Below, in pieces: positions 16,469 to 23,389 of a stretch of 45,207 nt of DNA; position 1 is the stretch's first letter, and every line of letters starts with the position of its first letter. The notes under the pieces were generated by a model. That model did not search any database and had not been told where the DNA came from. It was given only the letters and a program-made list of their open reading frames with translations. The position numbers were made by a program, and so were the translations under genes. The DNA lies in assembly GCA_027027005.1 (NCBI GenBank), contig JALVMN010000076.1:1-45207 (forward strand). Direction: 5' to 3'. The stretch comes from Desulfobacterales bacterium. Lineage in GTDB: Bacteria; Desulfobacterota; DSM-4660; Desulfatiglandales; Desulfatiglandaceae.

Positions 16469-18745
16469 CTACTGTCCCTCACTATCACTTTCGGCTTTGG
16501 CAGTGGAAAAATAAAGGGTAAAAGCCGATCCCCCTGATTTATGACAATCTGCAACCTCCTTGCAAAACCGGCACTTTTCTATGTCTCCGGGGCACTGGTC
16601 CTCGTCCCTGGGGATGTAGATACATCTGGATGAGCTCATAACTATTTGAAAATTATATCTTTCAGAAAATATTCTGGCCCGAAGAAGGTCAGCCCCCTTG
16701 CCCCCGGCATTGAAATCAAAAGGCTTTCTGGAAGAGTAATCCAGGGTCTCTTGGGTCATGAAGAATCCTTCAAAGATACGCCCCTGATTCTCAGCAGTAA
16801 TCCCTATTCCATAATCCCTCACCGTGAGTTCCACCCTATCGCCCACCCTCTTCAGTATAATCTCGATCTTGCCTTTATCAGGGGTGTTCTCCACTGCGTT
16901 TCTCACCAGTCCCACAAAAACCTTTTTAAGGACTTCCCTGGGTATCAATATTGGGGGCACCTCTTGCAGTTGTTGCAGGATTTGCACATCCCTGTGGGCC
17001 ATGCTCGGGCCAATCTCGGCAAGCATCTCAGGCACTGCCTCGTGAAGGTAAATCTTCTCAGGTGTGACTTCCTTGATTCCAAAGAGCTCATTGATTTTTG
17101 CCCTGATGCTCTCAACTATCTTTCCTTCTCCCACCTCCTCGGCCACCAATGTCTCCAGTTGGTCGGCACACTGGTCCAGGAGCCACGAGATCATTTGATG
17201 GCTCTCATACCTCCTTTCCCTGACAATATCTTCCACCTGGTATTGAATATCCAGGAGACGCTCAAGGTTGCGGCGGGCTCTATTGATTGTGGGCTCCCAT
17301 GTCTCCTTGGGGAGGGAGGATAGCTTTTTGGACAGAATCACCAATGATGCGCTGAGCACGGACAGAGGGGTCTTTAGTTCATGACTGAGGCGGTTTATCA
17401 CCTTGTCCTTGGCCCTGCTGAGGCTGCTCACTTCCACATATGCCTTTTTCAATTCATCAGCAAATCTCGCATTTTCGATGGACAGCGCCACTGTGGTCCC
17501 CACCAGGTTGAGAAGCTCAAGGTCCATCTTGTCAAACACGCCCTCTTTTTTGTTGAGGGCGCAGAGCACACCTATGATCCGATCATGGCTCCTCAGGGGC
17601 ACTGCAATAAGGCTATGGGTCTTTAATCCGGCCTCCCTGTCCACTACCACCTGGAGATCGGTCACCTTTGCCATATCCTCTATGAGCAGGGGTTTGCCGG
17701 TCTTGAGTATTCTGCCTGAAATCCCTTGATCTGAAGGGAACCTGATCTCTTTCACCCTCCTCCTCATGAGGTCATCGTCGTGGGCTGCCGCCTTGAAGAA
17801 AAACTCCTGGCGCTCCTCATCCAGGAGTACCACAAGGGCGCTCTCCGCCTTGACCAAGCTCTTGACCTCATTGCTTATGAACTCCAACAACTCTTCCAGG
17901 TCAGGATATTCAGGCAGTGCCATGCTTATCTTAAGGAGGATCTCGTTGTTTCGTGCGATCCTCTTTTCATGGGTTATATCGCGCAAGAGCACCAGTTCAC
18001 CAGAGGGACTTCCTTCATCCTCTGAGAAGACCGCGGCCCTGATCACCACATCAAGTCTTCGACCGTCCTTTGTAAGCCGCTGGGTCTCGAGCCTGCGTAT
18101 TACCTTTTCCTCCATCAAGCGCTTGATTTGCCTACTTGTCTCTTCCTGAAGCTCAGGAGGCACATAAGGTATGTTTTTTCCTCGAAGCTCATCCAGGGTC
18201 CACCCAAAGGTCTCGGTGAAAGCAGGATTGAGATATGTGACCTTGCCCTCTGGAGTGAAGACCACTATTGGATATGGCACAAAGTCCAGGAGGGTCCTGT
18301 AACGCTGCTCAGACCTCTTCAGGGCCTCTTGAGCCTTGAACTTCTCAGTAACATCCCTTACCACGCCTCTGAAGCCGATCTTTCCGCCTTCTTCGTCCCT
18401 GATTAGGCTGGCAGAGAGCTCGATAATCCTCTCGTTGCCCTCTTTGTCCACCACCCGCCATATCACGTCCGAGACAGGCTCACCGGTCTCAAAGATCCGG
18501 TTGAAGGTCTCGAAGGCAAGCTTGGCGTGTTTCTCATCCATGAACTTTGAAAAATTCTGGGATTGAATCTCTTCCCTGGGATAACCAAAGATCCTGGCAA
18601 AGGAATTGTTGAAGTAAAGAAAATTACCTTGAAGATCCACTTCATACACGCCGTCTTGGATGTTCTCCACAAATGCCTGGTATCTTTCGCTGGATATGGT
18701 GGCGCAACTCTTGAGAAGCTCTAAGCCTTTTTCCATCTCCTCCAC
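16469..18745 (-). CDS. PAS-PAS-GAF sensor histidine kinase with Cys cluster in the ATPase domain
   Basis: 758 residues, no membrane segment, so it is cytoplasmic. Order: PAS (about 20-137), PAS (about 145-262), GAF (about 270-425), HisKA with the phospho-acceptor H455 (NRLSHELKTP), a long helical spacer, then the HATPase domain (about 600-750; NAVENTPDK is the N box and DYGIGI the G1 box). Near the end, between ATPase strands, is a cluster C708, C718, C725, C728, C734. This is unusual and may bind metal or sense redox. The start is GTG with AGGGAG upstream. There is no response regulator gene beside it. It is divergent from rex. Confidence 0.92.
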   Translation of the reverse strand: MEEMEKGLELLKSCATISSERYQAFVENIQDGVYEVDLQGNFLYFNNSFARIFGYPREEIQSQNFSKFMDEKHAKLAFETFNRIFETGEPVSDVIWRVVDKEGNERIIELSASLIRDEEGGKIGFRGVVRDVTEKFKAQEALKRSEQRYRTLLDFVPYPIVVFTPEGKVTYLNPAFTETFGWTLDELRGKNIPYVPPELQEETSRQIKRLMEEKVIRRLETQRLTKDGRRLDVVIRAAVFSEDEGSPSGELVLLRDITHEKRIARNNEILLKISMALPEYPDLEELLEFISNEVKSLVKAESALVVLLDEERQEFFFKAAAHDDDLMRRRVKEIRFPSDQGISGRILKTGKPLLIEDMAKVTDLQVVVDREAGLKTHSLIAVPLRSHDRIIGVLCALNKKEGVFDKMDLELLNLVGTTVALSIENARFADELKKAYVEVSSLSRAKDKVINRLSHELKTPLSVLSASLVILSKKLSSLPKETWEPTINRARRNLERLLDIQYQVEDIVRERRYESHQMISWLLDQCADQLETLVAEEVGEGKIVESIRAKINELFGIKEVTPEKIYLHEAVPEMLAEIGPSMAHRDVQILQQLQEVPPILIPREVLKKVFVGLVRNAVENTPDKGKIEIILKRVGDRVELTVRDYGIGITAENQGRIFEGFFMTQETLDYSSRKPFDFNAGGKGADLLRARIFSERYNFQIVMSSSRCIYIPRDEDQCPGDIEKCRFCKEVADCHKSGGSAFTLYFSTAKAESDSEGQ

Positions 18746-18912
18746 GGATTGTCTCCCTCACGTGTTATAAGTCTGTATATTGCCGATCTGAAAATCCTTG
18801 GCAAAATTATATCTCCTCCTAAATTTTCAATTAAATACCTCAACACCCCGCAGTTGTCATTACAAATGTGCTTCCCTCAGGAACATATAGGCCGGAGCGC
18901 CTCAATTTTGAA

Positions 18913-18942
18913 TGGACACTGGAGGGGTCCTTACCCTATAAT
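18913..18942 (+). promoter_or_regulatory. Promoter of rex
   Basis: TGGACA (18913-18918), 18-base spacer, perfect TATAAT (18937-18942). The start would be near 18949, giving a leader of about 28 bases before the rex ATG. No consensus Rex operator (TTGTGAA-like dyad) is seen. Confidence 0.7.
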
Positions 18943-18976
18943 CCCATCATTAGGTCAAGGTGCAGGGGGGTTAGCC

Positions 18977-19615
18977 ATGCCGAAACTCAAGAAAATACCG
19001 AAGCCCACCATCACCAGGCTCTCACACTATTACAGGCAACTGGAACTAATGAGTTTCGACGGCTACCGCATGGTCTCGTCGGAGAAACTGGCCTGGCTGT
19101 GTCAGGTCAATCCTGCCCAGGTGAGAAAAGATCTGGGATATTTCGGTGAATTTGGGATTCGCGGCGTGGGCTACGATGTCCAACAACTCCAAGCCCAGAT
19201 CAAGAAGATTCTGGCCGTCAACAGGGACTGGAACACTGCCATAGCAGGCCTCGGGCGCTTGGGCTCTGCACTCCTCCAACACAAGAACTTGCCTGAAAGG
19301 GGTTTTAAGTGTGTGGCGGTATTTGATGTTGACCCTAAAAAGGTGGGCACTGTAACTCCCACCGGTCTTGTCATAAAACACATCAACGAAATGAAAGAGG
19401 CCGTTGAGGAGCTTGACATAAAGATAGGGATCATCACAACCCCACCCGCTGAAGCCCAGAAGGTGGCCGACTACTTTTTTGATGCCGGCATCAATGCAAT
19501 CCTCAACTTCTCACCCACCAGGATCCAGGCCCCTGATTGTTGTCTGGTGGAAAACATAGATTTTACGGTAAGGCTAGATATATTGACTTACAAACTCACA
19601 CGGGGACTCAACTGA
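18977..19615 (+). CDS. rex: Redox-sensing transcriptional repressor Rex
   Basis: 212 residues, normal for Rex. The N-terminal winged helix begins PKPTITRLSHYYR and includes the segment VNPAQVRKDLGYFGEFG, which is near-invariant in the family. The C-terminal Rossmann domain has the NAD(H) loop AGLGRLGSALL and a domain-swapped terminal helix (VRLDILTYKLTRGL). Rex releases DNA when NADH rises and controls fermentation and anaerobic respiration genes. The start is chosen by GGGGGG and a promoter just upstream; the longer open frame to 18749 is not used. The selenoprotein candidate gene starts 56 bases downstream and may share the transcript. Confidence 0.95.
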   Translation: MPKLKKIPKPTITRLSHYYRQLELMSFDGYRMVSSEKLAWLCQVNPAQVRKDLGYFGEFGIRGVGYDVQQLQAQIKKILAVNRDWNTAIAGLGRLGSALLQHKNLPERGFKCVAVFDVDPKKVGTVTPTGLVIKHINEMKEAVEELDIKIGIITTPPAEAQKVADYFFDAGINAILNFSPTRIQAPDCCLVENIDFTVRLDILTYKLTRGLN

Positions 19616-19671
19616 AATCCAACATTTCTGTTTGGAGCAGATGCGGTTAATCCACGGGAAAGGAGGCATAG

Positions 19672-20442
19672 ATGGCATTCAATGGAAGAGCTTTTGGACT
19701 GATACTTGCCTCAATTGCCCTGCTGGGTCTGTGTGTAGCTGCTGAGAAGGCGTTGGGGCAAACCCAAGGAGTGCCAAAACTGCTCATAGAACACCTCTCT
19801 TACGACTTCAAAGAGGTCAAGGAAGGCCAGGTCCTGGAACGCAGCTTTGTATTACAAAACAGGGGCACTGCCCCTTTGCAAATAAAGAAAGTGCGGCCTG
19901 GTTGAGGCTGTGCTGTGGCCTCTTACGACAAGGTCATCCCCCCTGGAGGGGAGGGAAGGATCACACTAAAGGTCAACACAAAGGGCTATCAGGGCAAAAT
20001 TTCAAAGGGGGCCAGGGTCTATACCAATGATCCAAAAAAAGCTTTTTTTGTGTTGAGGCTCACTGCCTTTGTTAAGGTCCCGATTCATGTCTCTCCAAGA
20101 TATGTTTACCTGGTCGGCAGGTCTGATCAGGCCATAAGCAGGACGGTTTATATCGAGGCAAGGGAAGAAAGGCCCTTGGAACTCACCCCCATAGAGTTCA
20201 CCCTGAATGGAAAGGTGAATTTCACCACCCAGGCCTTGGTGCCAGGGCGAAAATACTCCGTGCACCTGGCCACCGCCCCAGGGTTCAGTGGCCCTTTGAG
20301 GGGTGTGTTGAAATTCAAGACCAATTACCCTGAAAAACCTGAAATCTTAATCAAGATTCGGGGAAGGATAAGGGCACCAAAGGGCTCTAGGCCAAAACCT
20401 CCCTCCCCACCTAAGTCTCCCAAGGTGGAAGGCGTCGAATGA
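19672..20442 (+). CDS. DUF1573-family exported protein, probable selenoprotein (UGA = Sec78)
   Basis: Two open stretches in the same frame are separated only by TGA at 19903-19905. Read through, they give 256 residues: a signal peptide (hydrophobic 8-23, cleavage near residue 30), a DUF1573-type immunoglobulin-like domain (about 35-130) and a second beta domain, then a Pro/Lys-rich tail. DUF1573 proteins have a conserved Cys-Gly-Cys after a KKV-type strand; here the read is KKVRPG[11 protein letters not shown], so UGA replaces the first Cys. The strand after it ([13 protein letters not shown]) continues the family pattern. AAAGGAGG precedes ATG. The 3' end overlaps rnhA by ATGA. The other reading, two fragments or a nonsense mutation, is less likely because the stop falls exactly at the motif Cys. 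The function of DUF1573 is not established. Confidence 0.82.
19915..19937 (+). promoter_or_regulatory. Candidate bacterial SECIS stem-loop
   Basis: Stem GTGGCCT/AGGTCAT (7 pairs including two G-U) with the 9-base loop CTTACGACA. The loop starts 17 bases after the UGA, inside the 16-37 base window expected for SelB-binding hairpins in bacteria. The loop has one G. A second hairpin (CCCC...GGGG) follows at about 19938. Confidence 0.6.
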
Positions 20443-20888
20443 ACAAGGAGGGAGAAAGTCCTGTGGAGATCTATGCCGACGGCGCATGCCAGGGCAATCC
20501 CGGGCCCGGAGGTTACGGCGCCATCCTTCGCTACCAGGGAAAGGTCAGAAAGATTTCTGGCTGCCACCCCAAGACCACTAATAATCGCATGGAGCTCATG
20601 GCGGTCATCAAGGCACTGGAGGCCCTCGAGCGGCCCAGCAAAGTGACGGTGTTCACCGACTCCAATTACGTCGTCAAAGGAATGACAGAGTGGCTGCCGG
20701 GTTGGCTCAGGCGAGGTTGGAAGAACAGTCAGAACAGGCCCGTATTGAATCGAGATCTCTGGGAAAGACTCGTCTCCCTTTCCAGCCGACACCAGGTTGA
20801 ATGGGTATGGGTGCGGGGACATTCAGGCCACCCTGAAAACGAGCAATGTGATCAACTGGCCAAAGAGGCCATCCGCAAATGTGTTTAA
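20439..20888 (+). CDS. rnhA: Ribonuclease HI
   Basis: 149 residues, standard length. The enzyme cuts RNA in RNA-DNA hybrids with Mg2+. The catalytic carboxylates are seen in [15 protein letters not shown] (Asp), [13 protein letters not shown] (Glu), [11 protein letters not shown] (Asp) and [12 protein letters not shown] (Asp), with the [10 protein letters not shown] loop carrying the active-site His. The ATG overlaps the stop of the selenoprotein gene (ATGA), so translation is probably coupled. Confidence 0.96.
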   Translation: MNKEGESPVEIYADGACQGNPGPGGYGAILRYQGKVRKISGCHPKTTNNRMELMAVIKALEALERPSKVTVFTDSNYVVKGMTEWLPGWLRRGWKNSQNRPVLNRDLWERLVSLSSRHQVEWVWVRGHSGHPENEQCDQLAKEAIRKCV

Positions 20889-20903
20889 GAAAGGAAGCAA
20901 AAT

Positions 20904-21377
20904 ATGGAGAGAGACTGGGAAAGGGCGCTTGGCAAGTTTTCCTATGGCATCTATGTGCTCACCACATCACACCAGGGTGAAATCAACGGTATGATCGCAT
21001 CATGGGTGTCACAGGTCTCATATGACCCACCACTTGTGATGGTGGCAGTCCACCCGAATCGTTACTCCCACGGTATGGTGGACAAAAGCGGGAAATTTGC
21101 CTTGAATGTGGTGGCAAAGGAGCAGGGCCACTGGCTGGGTCGTTTCAAGGGCCCAGATCCTGCCGCAAAATTCCAGGGGCTCAAGTGGAAAAAGGGGGCT
21201 ACGGGTTGTCCCATCTTGGAAGAATCCCTTGCATATGTGGAGTGCCAGGTGGTGGATTCCTATCGACCCGGCAATCACACCCTTTTTGTGGGGCGCATAA
21301 TTGCTGCTCAACTGTTGGAGGACAATATACCTCTAACCACTCTGGATTACGAGGGAACTTACCTGGGCAAAAGGTAG
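20904..21377 (+). CDS. Flavin reductase-like FMN-binding protein
   Basis: 157 residues with a split-barrel fold: GKFSYGIYVLTTSHQGEINGMIASWVSQVS, then DPPLVMVAVHPNRYSHGMV and GKFALNVVAKEQ, all typical of the flavin reductase domain family that binds FMN. The C-terminus (HTLFVGRIIAAQLL) is also characteristic. The electron donor is unknown; similar proteins sit beside rubredoxin or flavodoxin genes. GAAAGGAAG precedes ATG. It lies 15 bases after rnhA and closes the rex-to-rnhA run. It shares the transcript with the redox selenoprotein candidate. Confidence 0.85.
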   Translation: MERDWERALGKFSYGIYVLTTSHQGEINGMIASWVSQVSYDPPLVMVAVHPNRYSHGMVDKSGKFALNVVAKEQGHWLGRFKGPDPAAKFQGLKWKKGATGCPILEESLAYVECQVVDSYRPGNHTLFVGRIIAAQLLEDNIPLTTLDYEGTYLGKR

Positions 21378-21409
21378 GGGCATCCGCTTTGGGGGCGGGT
21401 AAAATTGCC

Positions 21410-21438
21410 TTGACCTTTGGCCGGGCCGTAAATATAAT
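21410..21438 (+). promoter_or_regulatory. Promoter of tRNA-Phe
   Basis: TTGACC (21410-21415), 17-base spacer, TATAAT (21433-21438). Transcription would begin near 21445, eight bases before the tRNA. Confidence 0.8.
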
Positions 21439-21452
21439 TTTATTCAAAAGGT

Positions 21453-21528
21453 GCCGAGATAGCTCAGTCGGTAGAGCAGGGGACTGAAAATCCCCGTGTC
21501 CGCAGTTCGATTCTGCGTCTCGGCACCA
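21453..21528 (+). tRNA. tRNA-Phe (GAA)
   Basis: 76 bases including an encoded CCA. Acceptor arms GCCGAGA/TCTCGGC pair fully (7 bp). The D arm reads AGCTCAGTCGGTAGAGC. The anticodon stem GGGGA/TCCCC encloses the loop CTGAAAA, giving anticodon GAA for Phe. The T arm has TTCGATT. Discriminator A precedes CCA. Promoter and terminator are both close by, so it is a single-gene unit. Confidence 0.98.
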
Positions 21529-21540
21529 TTTTTAAAAAAC

Positions 21541-21575
21541 AAAGAGGGCTGAACCAGAAATTCAGCCCTCTTTTT
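21541..21575 (+). terminator. Intrinsic terminator after tRNA-Phe
   Basis: Stem AAAGAGGGCTGAA/TTCAGCCCTCTTT (13 bp) with loop CCAGAAA, followed by T-rich sequence. Confidence 0.93.
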
Positions 21576-21682
21576 CTTGTTTGGGATCGTCAATTTGCGT
21601 GTTTGCCTTTGAAAGACAGCGGCCTGTGGCAAAAAATTTGCAGATCATTCCTGGTGAACTATTGATAGGGAGGACAAGTTGA

Positions 21683-21856
21683 ATGAAGAGATCCTGCTGG
21701 GGTTGCAAATACCATTACACCTCGGTTGAAAGGGTAAAGGACGGCATATATATCATCTCCCACTGCAGCAAATTTCAAAGAAAACACCAGGAAGACCCGG
21801 AGGAATTGGAGCAGGGGTGTTTCGAGGTGCCTGTCTCCAACCCTGGCTCCAAGTAG
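21683..21856 (+). CDS. 57-residue cysteine-containing small protein
   Basis: Short frame not listed in ordinary gene calls. It begins MKRSCWGCKYHYTSVERV, with a CxxC at residues 5-8, and further Cys near positions 31 and 46. A GGGAGG lies nine bases before ATG. Four Cys in a 57-residue protein suggest a small zinc-binding or redox protein. It lies between the tRNA terminator and the DUF4139 gene, same strand. I do not recognise a family. Confidence 0.6.
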   Translation: MKRSCWGCKYHYTSVERVKDGIYIISHCSKFQRKHQEDPEELEQGCFEVPVSNPGSK

Positions 21857-21961
21857 CCTTCCCTCTCTATCCCTATAATTATTGTGGACATACCCGCCTT
21901 CCAACTTTATCCTGAGGGATACCGGCCGAAACCGTAATATTTCCCACGGAGGTAAAAAGCC

Positions 21962-23389
21962 ATGAGACACCCAATCCAGCTCATTTCCCTACTATGGGCC
22001 TTGGCACTTTCTTTGGCAGGGACAAGCCTTGCGGCAGAAAAGATTCCTCCTTCTGCCACCACCCGGCTCACCTTGACCATCTACAACCAGGGCACTGCAC
22101 TGATAAACGAAGTGAGAGATGTCACCGTAAAGACGGCACGAAAGCCGTTTGAGCTGGTATTTGAAGGTGTGCCCACAACCATTGATGCCCCCTCTCTTCA
22201 GGTCAAATCCTCATCCGAAGGATTCAGGATCCTGGAGCAAAACTATGAATACGACCTCATCAACACCCAGAATCTCCTTAACAAATACCTGGGCAAAGAA
22301 CTTTTGGTGGCTGTCCCTGATCTCCGGGAAAGGGACAAGACCGTGTTCAAAAAGGCGGTGTTGATCGCCAATAATGACAGGCCCATATTCCGCATGGACG
22401 ACCAGATCTACCTGGGCTCCTATTCAGCCCTGCTGCTGGCCGAGATCCCAGAAGAGCTGAGAGCTCGGCCCGCGCTCGTCTGGCTGGTCAAAAACACCAC
22501 TGACCGCAAACAGACTTTAGAGGTCTCGTATCTGGCAGGAGGGTTTAGTTGGAAGGCCGACTACGTTCTCAAGGTATCTCCCGATGACACCCTTGGCACC
22601 CTTTCCGGCTGGGTCACCCTGGAGAATCAAAGCGGCATGAGCTTTAGCCAGGCCCACCTCAAGCTGGTGGCAGGCGACATACATCGGGCCGCACCCACGA
22701 GAGTAATGCCCAGGACCACACTACGGTTCGCCAAGCGCGGCATGGAGGAAAAAATCAAACAAGAGAGCTTTTTTGAGTACCACCTCTACACCGTTCCCAG
22801 GAAGGTGACCCTGAAAAACAACCAGACCAAACAGATAATGCTGCTTCAAACCCAGCCCTTTGCGGTCAAGAAACTCCTGAAAGTGACAAATAGCCGACCT
22901 TTCTATTTTGAGAACCCGTGGAGAGGCCCCAGTACAAAAGAGCACCCCACTGTCTACATTGAGTTTCAAAATTCCAAGGAAAACAGTCTGGGTGTCCCGC
23001 TGCCAAAGGGGATTGTAAGAGCCTACAAGAAGGCATCAGACGGATCCGTCCTCCTGATAGGAGAGGACAGGATCCCGCACACGCCTGAGGGAGAAAAGAT
23101 AAGCCTTACCATGGGCAAGGCCTTTGATATAACCGTGGAGCGCAAGCAGACCGATTACAGGAAGTGGGGTGAGAGGCTCTATGAGACCTCGTGGGAAATT
23201 CAGATCAGGAACGCCAAAGATATTCCCCAGGTGGTGGTTTTGGAAGAACATATCCCTGGAGGAGAGTGGCGGCTTACACTTAATCCCGATGGCTTTGAGA
23301 AAATCGCTTCCCACTGGATCAGGGCCACTGTGAAGGTGCCTGCAAAGGAGAAGAAAACCTTGGCTTACAGTGTGCAGATCAAGTACTAA
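21962..23389 (+). CDS. Exported DUF4139 domain protein
   Basis: 475 residues. The N-terminus is a signal peptide (MRHPIQLISLLWALALSLAGTSLAA). The remainder matches DUF4139: LTIYNQGTALINEVRDV near the start, YLAGGFSWKADYVL in the middle and LENQSGMSFSQAHLKLVAGDIHR, then a beta-rich C-terminal half ending with the run VPAKEKKTLAYSVQIKY. These proteins are probably periplasmic beta proteins; their role is not known. GGAGG precedes ATG. Its end overlaps the uvrA stop by 11 bases (convergent). Confidence 0.85.
   Translation: MRHPIQLISLLWALALSLAGTSLAAEKIPPSATTRLTLTIYNQGTALINEVRDVTVKTARKPFELVFEGVPTTIDAPSLQVKSSSEGFRILEQNYEYDLINTQNLLNKYLGKELLVAVPDLRERDKTVFKKAVLIANNDRPIFRMDDQIYLGSYSALLLAEIPEELRARPALVWLVKNTTDRKQTLEVSYLAGGFSWKADYVLKVSPDDTLGTLSGWVTLENQSGMSFSQAHLKLVAGDIHRAAPTRVMPRTTLRFAKRGMEEKIKQESFFEYHLYTVPRKVTLKNNQTKQIMLLQTQPFAVKKLLKVTNSRPFYFENPWRGPSTKEHPTVYIEFQNSKENSLGVPLPKGIVRAYKKASDGSVLLIGEDRIPHTPEGEKISLTMGKAFDITVERKQTDYRKWGERLYETSWEIQIRNAKDIPQVVVLEEHIPGGEWRLTLNPDGFEKIASHWIRATVKVPAKEKKTLAYSVQIKY

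Noticed and set aside
18746-18976. Rex autoregulatory operator between the kinase and rex
   Set aside because: No TTGTGAA-type dyad was found, so autoregulation is not claimed.
19903-19905. Nonsense mutation splitting a DUF1573 gene into two pseudogene pieces
   Set aside because: The stop is UGA, it falls on the motif Cys, frame and domain pattern continue unchanged after it, and a SECIS-like hairpin follows. Selenocysteine is the better reading, though Sec machinery must be confirmed.
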